Source: Streptomyces sp. man185 (lineage in GTDB: Bacteria > Actinomycetota > Actinomycetes > Streptomycetales > Streptomycetaceae). Taken from it: 61,838 nt of DNA. Within the stretch, counting starts at the first letter, position 1; each line of letters opens with the position of its first letter. The translations under genes were made by a program, and so were the position numbers. The stretch is taken from the NCBI GenBank assembly GCA_002551355.1, contig NTHE01000047.1:1-61838 (forward strand), read 5' to 3'. Under the pieces are notes generated by a model, which ran no database searches, was not told the origin of the DNA, and was given only the letters and a program-made list of their open reading frames with translations. Shown piece after piece: positions 42,431 through 50,103 of the stretch.

Positions 42431-43714
42431 TCACACAGAGGGGAGCATCGCCTGATCCACCTCGCGGACGACGGTGACCCGGCCGCCGTCTCCGGGTTCG
42501 GGGTCAGGAACCACCGCTTCCGGGTCGACCAGGTAGACCTCGTGGCCGTCCAGTGTCAGCCGGCGCGCGACTTCCAGCACCATCCGCCGTGCCACGTCGT
42601 CGATCGCATGGACGCGTGTGAGGTCGATGGCCACCCGCGTCTCCGGGGGAGCGGTCTCCAGGACCTCCCGCACCACGCGCTCGGCTCCCGCGAAGCCGAT
42701 GCCGCCCTGGAGTTCCAGAACACGGAGCGCGCCCGGTCCGCTGCCGACGACGTGGTTGGACCGTAGGACCGCCCGTCCGGCGGAGGGGACCTCCATCACG
42801 TGCAGGCCCATGTCCGAGGAGAACCGCTCGAACAGGGACACCCCGCGCACGCTGTTGCCGTGGCGGTCCAGACGCGGCGAGAACGTGGCGATGCCGAGTC
42901 GTCCGGGAAGCGCTCCGATCAGGCCACCGGCCACCCCGCTCTTCGCGGGGATGCCGACCTGGGTTGTCCAGTCACCGGCCGCGTCGTACATGCCACAGCT
43001 CAACATCACGCTCAGCACCTGGCGCACCACCCGTTCCGGCACCACCTGTTCACCCGAGAGCGGGTTCACGCCGCGGTTGGCCAGCGTCGCCGCCATCATG
43101 GCCAGATCCCGCGTCGTGACGAGCACGGAGCACTGCCGCGTGTAGCCGTCCACGACCGCCCCGGCGTCCTCGGTCAGGACGTCGTAGCCGCGCAGCATGT
43201 GCGCGATCGCGAGGTTGCGGTGCGCGTGCGCCATCTCCGACGCACAGACCTCCTCATCCATCGCCAGCCGACGGCCGGCGAAGGCCGAAAGGCCGTCGAG
43301 CACGCGTTCCACCCGCTCCGCCGGACCGGAACCCTCCACGCCGACCAGTGAGTGAACGGTGATGGCGCCGGCGTTGATCATGGGATTGAACGGTCGTCCG
43401 GTGCCGCTTTCGAGGGAGATCTCGTTGAACGCCTCCCCTGACGGCTCGACGCCGACCTTGGCCAGCACCGGAGCGAATCCACGGTCGGCGAGGGCCAGTG
43501 CGTACGCGAACGGCTTGGAGATCGACTGGATGGTGAACGGGACGTCGATGTCACCGGCGCCGTGGATCCGACCGTCGACGGTGGCGAAGGCCACGCCGAG
43601 GCGCTCGGGGTCCGCCGCAGCCAGCTCGGGGATGTAGGCCGCCGGTTCTCCGGAGGCGTCGGGCTCCACATCTCCCAGTGCCTCGGCCAGATAGTCGGGA
43701 ATGATGGGCCGCAT
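42431..43714 (-). CDS. glsA: Glutaminase A with C-terminal STAS domain
   Basis: A 427-residue fusion. Residues 1-305 are a serine-dependent beta-lactamase-fold glutaminase: FTIQSISKPFAYALAL holds the Ser64/Lys67 catalytic pair, with NPMINAGAI, RNLAIAHML, YTRQCSVLVTTRDLA and the final IPAKSGVAGGLI. It converts glutamine to glutamate and ammonia. Residues about 320-420 form a STAS domain (RVAIDLTRVHAIDDVARRMV) of the anti-sigma-antagonist type, but the usual phospho-acceptor Ser/Thr after Asp is replaced (D-D-V-A). The STAS part may be an NTP or protein-binding regulatory module. Glutaminase-STAS fusions are known but little studied. Confidence 0.9.
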   Translation of the reverse strand: MRPIIPDYLAEALGDVEPDASGEPAAYIPELAAADPERLGVAFATVDGRIHGAGDIDVPFTIQSISKPFAYALALADRGFAPVLAKVGVEPSGEAFNEISLESGTGRPFNPMINAGAITVHSLVGVEGSGPAERVERVLDGLSAFAGRRLAMDEEVCASEMAHAHRNLAIAHMLRGYDVLTEDAGAVVDGYTRQCSVLVTTRDLAMMAATLANRGVNPLSGEQVVPERVVRQVLSVMLSCGMYDAAGDWTTQVGIPAKSGVAGGLIGALPGRLGIATFSPRLDRHGNSVRGVSLFERFSSDMGLHVMEVPSAGRAVLRSNHVVGSGPGALRVLELQGGIGFAGAERVVREVLETAPPETRVAIDLTRVHAIDDVARRMVLEVARRLTLDGHEVYLVDPEAVVPDPEPGDGGRVTVVREVDQAMLPSV

Positions 43715-43970
43715 TCTTACCTCTCCGTTCGCACCACCGATTTCCGGCGCGGGGTGCGTCCGGACTGTGTGCTGCGTCCTGCTGCCGGGACGTCTCCGCG
43801 GCGCCTGTCGGTCGCGTGGCCAGACTACCGACCGGGCCGTGCGGATCGATCAGCCGCGGATCGCCGATCACTGCGCGCGTCCCGGAAGACCTGGACAACG
43901 CGAGCCGGCGTACCACGGGTGTACGAGGATCGACCACCTCGATGTGTGCGCCCGATCCCGTCGCCTACGC

Positions 43971-44267
43971 CTACAGCCTGGCCGTGAAGCTGATCTCCAC
44001 GAGCTGCCCGGGCTGTGCGAGCCCCGGTGTCACCAGGATGGTGGTCGCGACCTGGGGCGTCTCGGTGCCGAAGGCGGCCCTGCGCACGGGTCCCGCTGCC
44101 GCCAACGCGCTGTCCATGTCGAGTACGTAGACCACCTCCTCGAGCACGTCGTCGATGGTCGCGCCGAACCGGGCCAGCAGCTTGCCGGCGTTCGCGTAGG
44201 TCGTGCGCATCTGCTCTTCCATGGTGCCGAAGTCGGTGACCCGGCCCTGCTCGTCCACCGGGCCCTG
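43971..44267 (-). pseudogene. RidA/YjgF-family 3' remnant
   Basis: The last 98 residues of a RidA-type protein (QGPVDEQGRVTDFGTMEEQM through TILVTPGLAQ...EISFTARL) are intact, but the first 30-40 residues, including the start, are missing. At 44267 the frame runs straight into an unrelated GlxA-type sequence. Such enzymes hydrolyse reactive imines; this one should be inactive as an independent gene. Confidence 0.7.
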
Positions 44268-44535
44268 CGGCCCGGGCACAGCTCTCTCAGCTGCTCGGTG
44301 TAACGCCAGCGCGCCGTTACCTTGTGACCGTCCATGGCCCCACTGGCGGCCACGGCGAACGTGCCGGTGCAGATGCCGCCCACGGTGGCGCCCCGCCCCG
44401 CCCCGCTGCGCGGCCGATCGCATCCACGTAGACGTCCGGCGGCGGGACGCGCGGGTCACCGAATCCCGGCACCACCACCACATCAGCGGTGTCCACCACG
44501 TCCAGCGCGTGGGACGGCACGATCCTCACGCCGTC
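44268..44535 (-). pseudogene. GlxA-type (DJ-1/PfpI-AraC) regulator remnant, frameshifted
   Basis: Two minus-strand pieces in different frames belong to one DJ-1/PfpI domain: VRIVPSHALDVVDTADVVVV followed by PGFGDP, then after a shift in the G/C run near 44385-44402, ATVGGICTGTFAVAASGAMD and KVTARWRYTEQLRELCP. The Cys of ICTG is the usual nucleophile-elbow position. The start of the domain and the whole AraC DNA-binding part are absent. Confidence 0.6.
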
Positions 44536-44646
44536 CTCCGGACCCTCCCGATCGTCGACGAGTTCGACGGGCACGACGACATCGAGCAGTTCCGCGCCGC
44601 GCTGGACCTGACCCTGGCGGGGCTGCACCTCCAGGCCGGCGACTGA
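44524..44646 (+). pseudogene. TetR-type regulator C-terminal remnant
   Basis: The plus strand ends with PHAVLRTLPIVDEFDGHDDI and EQFRAALDLTLAGLHLQ, then AGD and TGA. This looks like the last 40 residues of a TetR/AcrR ligand domain. Nothing matching the rest of such a protein lies upstream; the sequence changes to the GlxA remnant on the other strand. Confidence 0.45.
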
Positions 44647-45233
44647 AGCGAGTTGCCCGTACCCCGTACGAGGACTGATGGTCGCGGTGACCTGAACGTC
44701 CACGTCCTCGGGGCGCCCGGAAAGTCGTGAGGGTAGGAGGTGGCGGCGGCGAGGGTGATTGTCGTTCGGCGGTGCCGAGGCCGGGCCCCGGAGACGAGGC
44801 GGCCGGCGACCTTGGTGGAGCGGGTCGCATCCGTGCTGATCCGGTAGGTGGCATTGTTCGACGCTCAGGCTGATGGCGTCCTGGCGGAACCCTTCCTCGA
44901 AGCTGAGGAACTTCTTGCGGGGCTACCCGGTCGTCGCGCCGTCGGCGCGGTCGTCGGCAGCCTCCTCCTCATGCTCCATCGGTGTGCTCCCGGAGTGCTC
45001 CGCGGCCTCCGGGCACATCAGGAAGCGGCGCACGTCTGCTCGGCCATGCGCAGTGCCGCGCAGACGTGACCGCGCTCCAGCAGCTCGATGCCGACCCCGT
45101 GGGCGATGAGCCGGCCCCTGTCCCACGGGATGCGTGGGAAGGGGCGTGTCGAGGTCCGCGGGCGCGGGGGAGTTCCCGAAGGCCGGTGGGTGGTCCCGGC
45201 AGGCACTTCGGGCCGTCCGTCGAAGCGCAGCTG
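44647..45233. other. Gene-poor, probably degenerate region
   Basis: No confident gene in 587 bp. On the minus strand KFLSFEEGFRQDAISLS (near 44905-44860) and, one frame over, ASNNATYRISTDATRSTKVA (near 44860-44790) read like parts of one protein broken by a frameshift, but I cannot name it. A 62-codon minus frame at 45018-45206 (WDRGRLIAHGVGIELLERGH...) has good codon bias and could be a small protein or a C-terminal remnant. Confidence 0.35.
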
Positions 45234-45380
45234 TCAACGGCGTCCGCGCAGCCGGCCGAACAGGCCGCGAGCCTGGGCGCGCTTGCGCGGGTCGGCCGCG
45301 GCACGCCGGACGGACTCGATGGTCCGCCTGCCTTGGGGACTGCGGGTGAACCGGTTGAGGCGGGCGATCAGTCCGGGCAT
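45234..45380 (-). CDS. 48-residue basic small protein
   Basis: A 48-residue protein, MPGLIARLNRFTRSPQGRRT..., very rich in Arg (ending RKRAQARGLFGRLRGRR). AAGGAGGAATC directly precedes the ATG at 45380, an excellent ribosome site, which is the main reason to call it. Its basic character suggests nucleic-acid or ribosome binding, but no function is known to me. Confidence 0.6.
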   Translation of the reverse strand: MPGLIARLNRFTRSPQGRRTIESVRRAAADPRKRAQARGLFGRLRGRR

Positions 45381-45797
45381 GATTCCTCCTTGTGGGGCAG
45401 ACACTTCGTCTACCCCGCAAACACGCATCTGATCCTGCGTGGTGACGGCCTGCCCACGGAGGACAGCGGGGGCCATCTTCGTGGGCGCCGCGCCGCCCGG
45501 CTCACCGCCGTCCCGACAGAGTCACTGTCCCCGCGGGCGCGGGACGCAGCCGCCGAGACGGACGAACCGGCCACGCCGGATGGGGCGCAGCGGACTTGCG
45601 CACGACGCTCGAGTCGGCGCGGTTCGGCGAGTTCGAGCGGAGCTGCCTGCTCGGTCTGGGCTTGGCCGAAAAGTGTGCCTTGTGGCAGCGGTCACCCATT
45701 CCTGACAATCAGATCGTCTTGACGGGTGCATGACCAGGATGTCCGTCGCGCTCCTGTCGTGGTTCCCACAGCAGCCCCCCATGAAAGAAGGCAGTCC
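45381..45797. other. Non-coding or degenerate stretch and trypsin promoter
   Basis: No convincing gene in 417 bp. A plus-strand stretch at 45600-45730 (LESARFGEFERSCLLGLGLA...) has partly biased codons but no start. The 100 bp before 45798 should hold the trypsin promoter. TGGCCGAAAA (45663-45672) matches 8 of 10 positions of the AdpA site TGGCSNGWWY, too weak to call an operator. Confidence 0.3.
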
Positions 45798-46577
45798 ATG
45801 AATCACCTTCTGCGTGCGCTGAAGAGATGCTCCGTCGTCGTCGCCACCGCCGCCATCGCAGTCGTCGGCCTCCAGCCCGTCACGGCCTCGGCCGCCCCCA
45901 ACCCCGTCGTCGGCGGAACCCGCGCCGCCCAGGGCGAGTTCCCGTTCATGGTCCGGCTCTCCATGGGCTGCGGTGGCGCCCTGTACGCGAAGGACATCGT
46001 CCTCACCGCCGCCCACTGCGTGAGCGGATCGGGCAACAACACCTCGATCACCGCCACCGGCGGCGTCGTCGACCTCCAGTCGTCCAACGCGATCAAGGTC
46101 CGCTCCACCAAGGTCCTCCAGGCCCCCGGCTACAACGGCACCGGCAAGGACTGGGCGCTCATCAAGCTCGCCCAGCCCATCAACCAGCCCACGCTGAAGA
46201 TCGCTTCCACCACCGCCTACAACCAGGGCACGTTCACCGTCGCCGGCTGGGGGGCCAACCGCGAGGGTGGCAGCCAGCAGCGCTACCTGCTCAAGGCCAA
46301 CGTCCCGTTCGTCTCGGACGCCGCCTGCCGCTCCGCCTACGGCAACGATCTCGTGGCCAACGAGGAGATCTGCGCCGGATACCCCGACACCGGTGGCGTC
46401 GACACCTGCCAGGGCGACTCCGGCGGCCCGATGTTCCGCCGGGACAACGCCGGTGAGTGGATCCAGGTCGGCATCGTCAGCTGGGGCTACGGCTGCGCCC
46501 GGCCCGGCTACCCGGGTGTCTACGCCGAGGTCTCGACCTTCGCGTCCGCCATCGCCTCGGCGGCCCGCACGCTCTGA
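45798..46577 (+). CDS. sprT: Secreted trypsin-like serine protease (SprT)
   Basis: A 259-residue preproenzyme of the chymotrypsin family (S1). A signal peptide (MNHLLRALKRCSVVVATAAI, cleavage near ASA-AP) is followed by a four-residue propeptide and the mature start VVGGTRAAQGEFPFMVRLSM. The catalytic triad is His in VLTAAHCV, Asp in GTGKDWALIKL and Ser in CQGDSGGPMF; Asp in VDTCQGD sets Arg/Lys specificity. Length and sequence agree closely with S. griseus trypsin as I remember it. In S. griseus its gene is under AdpA/A-factor control during development. GAAGG lies 6 bp before the ATG. A terminator follows. Confidence 0.95.
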   Translation: MNHLLRALKRCSVVVATAAIAVVGLQPVTASAAPNPVVGGTRAAQGEFPFMVRLSMGCGGALYAKDIVLTAAHCVSGSGNNTSITATGGVVDLQSSNAIKVRSTKVLQAPGYNGTGKDWALIKLAQPINQPTLKIASTTAYNQGTFTVAGWGANREGGSQQRYLLKANVPFVSDAACRSAYGNDLVANEEICAGYPDTGGVDTCQGDSGGPMFRRDNAGEWIQVGIVSWGYGCARPGYPGVYAEVSTFASAIASAARTL

Positions 46578-46630
46578 CGCCGCGCACCACCACCGTCCGG
46601 TCGCCTTCGGGTGATCACGGTTGAACCACC

Positions 46631-46662
46631 CTGGGGGTGCCCGCACGGACGGGCACCCCCAG
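46631..46662 (+). terminator. Hairpin terminator of sprT
   Basis: A perfect 13-bp stem (CTGGGGGTGCCCG at 46631-46643, partner at 46650-46662) with a 6-bp loop, 53 bp past the stop. Confidence 0.85.
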
Positions 46663-46817
46663 TCCTCCTGCCCGCCGGCCGTAGCGCTGGACGGACACGC
46701 CGCCCGCGAACGAGGGCTGACGTGCACTCGACCGAGCCGCACCCGTGTGAAAGGGCGCTGTCGGGGCAGCGAAGATCATGGCGGATTCACCGCCGCGGCT
46801 GACCCAGGAGAATGATC

Positions 46818-47609
46818 GTGACGTACACCAAAGACCGTGCAGCCCGGCTGCGGAGCGACCTCGAAGCCGCTATCGGCGGCTACATGGTGGTCGTGGCCGG
46901 GGTTCTGCTCGACGAAGAGGTTCCGGTGACCTCCGTCTCGGCGTACGGCGACTTCGACGACCTGACCCAGGACGCCTTTGAGGGGGACGTCGAAGGAAGT
47001 GTGGAGTTCGCGCACGCCTTCAGGAGAAGAGCCCTCGGTGACGGCGGGGAAGCGGGGCTCCTCTGGTGCGGCGTCTCTGGATGGTGCTTCTTTCACATAC
47101 CGGAGGGTTCGGGCCGGTCTCTCCTGGATTCTGCCCGTTGGATGGGGGGCGGGCTGACGCCCGAGCCCAGGCGCGTCGCCGCCTTCCTTTCCGAGGTGCG
47201 GCTCGACGCCCGCAACGCTGGAAGCGGCGAGCGGCCCTTCTACCGCGCTCCCCACAGCGAGCCGGACGTACTGCTCACGCGGCTCGGGGTCTTCGACACG
47301 GCGGGTCAGTGCGCCGAGCCGTGGACCGGGGACAGCCGATTCGCCTGCCTTCGGAGCTCGGCCCACCAGCGGCGTGCGGTGGAGGCTCTCACCGCGACCG
47401 GCCAGGAGATCGTTGATGTCGCGCTCCACACCGGCGAGCTGAAGGCCTTGACCGGCCTCCTGGAGTACGTCGAAGGAAGCACCCCGCACGGCGAGTTGCG
47501 CGAGCTGGCCCGGCACCTGGCCCGTGACCTGACTCTGCGCGCACGTGACGGCGTCGAGAGCGTCGACGAGCACCGGAACGCGTTCGGCTACGCGGACGAG
47601 CAGCGCTAG
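46818..47609 (+). CDS. DUF6292-like hypothetical protein
   Basis: A 263-residue soluble protein. The N-terminal half has LLWCGVSGWCFFHIPEGSGR and ARWMGGGLTPEPRRVAAFLS, the pattern of the actinobacterial DUF6292 family, often found with regulators of unknown role. The C-terminal half is helical with no known motif. The GTG at 46818 is preferred because AGGAG lies 7 bp before it; the ATG at 46812 would have only one base of spacing. It is not closely linked to other genes. Confidence 0.6.
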   Translation: MTYTKDRAARLRSDLEAAIGGYMVVVAGVLLDEEVPVTSVSAYGDFDDLTQDAFEGDVEGSVEFAHAFRRRALGDGGEAGLLWCGVSGWCFFHIPEGSGRSLLDSARWMGGGLTPEPRRVAAFLSEVRLDARNAGSGERPFYRAPHSEPDVLLTRLGVFDTAGQCAEPWTGDSRFACLRSSAHQRRAVEALTATGQEIVDVALHTGELKALTGLLEYVEGSTPHGELRELARHLARDLTLRARDGVESVDEHRNAFGYADEQR

Positions 47610-48045
47610 CGTGCGGCTTCCCTGCCATCCCGGTGTTGGGGCTCCGCGGAGCGAGGTCGAAATCCCCGCCCGGCGGGGGCGGGGGCGGGTGCCGGAGCCG
47701 TTGCCGGCCGTCGTGGCATCGAGGAGCTTCCGTCGCGGCGGGGGTGTCCGCGGCTACATCGCGCTGGAAGGCTCCTTCCTCTTCCTCGGCGGGCGCCTGT
47801 TCTCCGACCGCGCCGCGGACCGGGCGGCGGCGCGTCAGATCGGCTGAGGCGGAAAGGCAAGGGCTGACAAGGTTCACGGCTCGCGCACGAAACGCGGCTA
47901 CCTGCACACTCCGGACTCCGGACCGAACTTCGTCGCCCCGCCCCCGCTGTCCTCGACCACGGAGTCGCCGCCATGACGGGAGCCGTCCTGGCCGAACTCG
48001 CCATCGACACCCGGAAGAGCTGAGAGGCAGCGCGCACCTGCTGCC
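47610..48045. other. Gene-poor region with possible oxidase remnant
   Basis: No intact gene in 436 bp. A plus-strand piece near 47899-48023 reads GYLHTPDSGPNFVAPP and, in another frame, MTGAVLAELAIDTRKS; order and spacing recall the C-terminus of sarcosine/N-methyltryptophan oxidase-type flavoproteins with a broken frame. A second stretch, VRGYIALEGSFLFLGGRLFS (47750-47815), is unassigned. Confidence 0.3.
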
Positions 48046-48552
48046 TCAGGCTGCGGAGTGACTGCCGGGCGGGTGGCGCTCCTGTCCGTGGGCGGCGTCG
48101 AGCTGTGTCTGCAGTCCTGCGAGCCCATGGGCCAGGGCGCGCAGTTCGGTGGTCGGCATGTTGTCGATGGCGCGGTGGAGCATGGTGTCGCGTTGCTCAC
48201 GAATGCGTTGCAGGTGCCTTCTGCCGGTGGGGGTGAGTCGCAGCGTGATCTCGCGGCCGTTGTCGGGGCTCGGCAGGCGTTCGAGGAAGCCGATGGCTTG
48301 CAGGCGATCGCACATGCGGGTCACGGTCGGGGGCGCGGAGGCGAGTCGTTCGCAGACGGCGCGCATCCGTATGCCGTCCTCGCGGTCGACGACATACATC
48401 AGACGCAGCTGGGAGGTGGAGCCGGGCGCTGCCATACCCGCGGTGGAGTTTCTGGCGTGATCCCACATCACGTCGAGGATCTCGATGATGGAGGTCGCGG
48501 AGTCGGTTGCCTCCCGCCTGATTCCGCCTGCGGCTGCCTCTGGTGCGGTCAT
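48046..48552 (-). CDS. MarR-family transcriptional regulator
   Basis: A 168-residue MarR protein. The winged helix spans about residues 45-110 (STSQLRLMYVVDREDGIRMR, then VCERLASAPPTVTRMCDRLQ and GFLERLPSPDNGREITLRLT), with helices on both sides for the dimer. It lies 49 bp downstream of the STAS gene on the same strand and may be the last gene of the PP2C-B12-STAS transcription unit. A palindrome of MarR-operator shape lies before the first gene of that unit (51801-51821). The ATG at 48552 (MTAPEAAAGGIRREAT) is used; the ATG at 48642 would run into the STAS gene. Confidence 0.85.
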   Translation of the reverse strand: MTAPEAAAGGIRREATDSATSIIEILDVMWDHARNSTAGMAAPGSTSQLRLMYVVDREDGIRMRAVCERLASAPPTVTRMCDRLQAIGFLERLPSPDNGREITLRLTPTGRRHLQRIREQRDTMLHRAIDNMPTTELRALAHGLAGLQTQLDAAHGQERHPPGSHSAA

Positions 48553-48601
48553 GGTTGCCCGTCGGTGTGTGCTTCTGCCCGGTGAACGGCCGGGAAGTGG
48601 C

Positions 48602-49012
48602 TCAGATGGTGACGTCCGGTCCGTTGAGGCGAGTCGCCACAACGCTCTCCTCGGTTGCCGAGGACCTCACCGCGCCGCCGAGGACCGAGGCCGTGAGGTG
48701 GTCAAGCGTACCGGTGAGACGCAGGAGCCGGTCCAGCTTCGCGGGCCGGGCGTCCATGTGCAGCCGCACCCCGGCCGCCATGGTGCGGCGGCAGATCATC
48801 AACAGGGCGGACAGGCCCGTGGAATCGACGGTGCCGAGTTCCGCGCAGTGCAGATGCAGGTCCGTCAGAGCGGGCCGGGCCGCGAGCTGGGCGGTGACCT
48901 CGTTCAGGAGGAGGTCGGCGCTGTCGTAGTCGAGGTCTCCGTGCGCCTCTATACGGACGCTGTCCTCGGTGTCGACCGTGGTCAGGCGCAGGTGCTGGGG
49001 GTGTGTGGTCAT
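48602..49012 (-). CDS. STAS-domain anti-sigma factor antagonist
   Basis: A 136-residue single STAS domain. ELGTVDSTGLSALLMICRRT holds the phospho-acceptor Ser64 after Asp63, as in SpoIIAA/RsbV. In this family the unphosphorylated form binds an anti-sigma kinase and frees a sigma factor; a PP2C phosphatase removes the phosphate. The matching phosphatase is two genes upstream in the same overlapping unit. Its ATG overlaps the stop of the cobalamin-binding gene by 4 bp. No RsbW-type kinase or sigma factor is near, so those partners lie elsewhere. Confidence 0.88.
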   Translation of the reverse strand: MTTHPQHLRLTTVDTEDSVRIEAHGDLDYDSADLLLNEVTAQLAARPALTDLHLHCAELGTVDSTGLSALLMICRRTMAAGVRLHMDARPAKLDRLLRLTGTLDHLTASVLGGAVRSSATEESVVATRLNGPDVTI

Positions 49013-50103
49013 GCGATGTTCCCGGCGGCGGTGAAGGGGGCGGTGGTGAGGGAGTGCGTCCCGGCCCGGAGGATGCGGGCGGCCCGGGGGAAGTCCTTGA
49101 GCTCGCGGGCCAGCAGATCCAGGGCCGGGGGCAGACTGTGGACGGGGACGCCCCGGACCACGAGGATCTGCGCGGTCCAGGAGATGAACCAGGTGAAGAG
49201 TTCCTCGTCGTCGAGGTACAGCGCGGTGGCCAGGAACTCCACGATGTGGGCGAGATCCTCCGCGGTGCGCTCGCGCTGGAGATCGTTGTAGGAGCGCATC
49301 GCCGGGAAGGCGTCCTCCAGTGCGGTGAAAACGCTCCGGACGAGAGAGGCGCTGTTGCGGTCGACCATGGTGTATTCCTGGTCGGCCAGATGCGGCAGGT
49401 CGTCGAACTGCTGGTGGTCGGACTCCGGCCGCGGCAGCCGCCCCTGGGCGAGGTGGTCGGCGGCGGCACGGGCGTCCGGGGCCCAGGCGTCGGCGCCCAG
49501 CAGCTTCGCATAGCGGCCCCCGGGGCCGAAGGCGGCGCCGCCGACGAGGACGGGGACGCCGATGGCCTGGCAGGCAGTGACCGCCGCGTGTGCGGCGGGC
49601 AGTCTGGTGGCGATCGAGCTGGACAGCGCGACCGCGTCCGCCCGGGTGCGGTGGAGATGGGCGATGAGGTGCGGGGTGGGGACCTGAGCGCCGAGGTGGT
49701 CGACCTGCCAGCCGCGCAGTTTGAGGACCTCGGCCAGCAGACGGGCGGGCAGCCCGTGCCATTCGCCGTCCACACAGGCCACCGTGATCCGGCCCCGGGT
49801 GGCAGGGGTACGGGCGGCGGGGTGCGCGCTGACAGCGGCGACGGCGCGCTCGTTGATCGCGGTCGCCGCGTGCTCCTGGGCGACGCTGATCCGGGCGGCC
49901 GCCCACTCCTCACCGACTCTGGCCTGCACCCGGGCGATCACATCCAGCAGGACGCTCTCCGGATCGGTCCCTTCGTCGAGCATGCCCTGTACGAGCTCGG
50001 TGGCCGCGCCCCCGTCCGCGGCCGAGACGGCCTTCCACAGGAGTTCCGCCGGCTGTTGTGCGTGCTCGGAGCGGGGAGGGCGCCGCGGCGTGCTGGTGTT
50101 CAC
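49009..50103 (-). CDS. Cobalamin-binding sensor with CarH-type W-x9-EH motif
   Basis: A 364-residue soluble protein. Residues about 15-95 form the B12-binding four-helix cap and contain Trp67-x9-Glu77-His78, the signature of light-sensing adenosylcobalamin domains in CarH/LitR. Residues about 104-225 are the B12-binding Rossmann domain: CVDGEWHGLPARLLAEVLKL (E-x-H, His116 as the probable lower ligand), GWQVDHLGAQVP, ALSSSIATRLPAAH and VLVGGAAFG. Residues 230-364 are a helical domain that I do not recognise. There is no DNA-binding domain. It overlaps the phosphatase and STAS genes by 4 bp each, so it probably controls partner switching by protein contact. Light sensing is inferred from the motif. 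Confidence 0.82.
   Translation of the reverse strand: MNTSTPRRPPRSEHAQQPAELLWKAVSAADGGAATELVQGMLDEGTDPESVLLDVIARVQARVGEEWAAARISVAQEHAATAINERAVAAVSAHPAARTPATRGRITVACVDGEWHGLPARLLAEVLKLRGWQVDHLGAQVPTPHLIAHLHRTRADAVALSSSIATRLPAAHAAVTACQAIGVPVLVGGAAFGPGGRYAKLLGADAWAPDARAAADHLAQGRLPRPESDHQQFDDLPHLADQEYTMVDRNSASLVRSVFTALEDAFPAMRSYNDLQRERTAEDLAHIVEFLATALYLDDEELFTWFISWTAQILVVRGVPVHSLPPALDLLARELKDFPRAARILRAGTHSLTTAPFTAAGNIA

Noticed and set aside
45663..45672. AdpA operator before sprT
   Set aside because: TGGCCGAAAA misses two of ten consensus positions, including the G; too weak without binding data.
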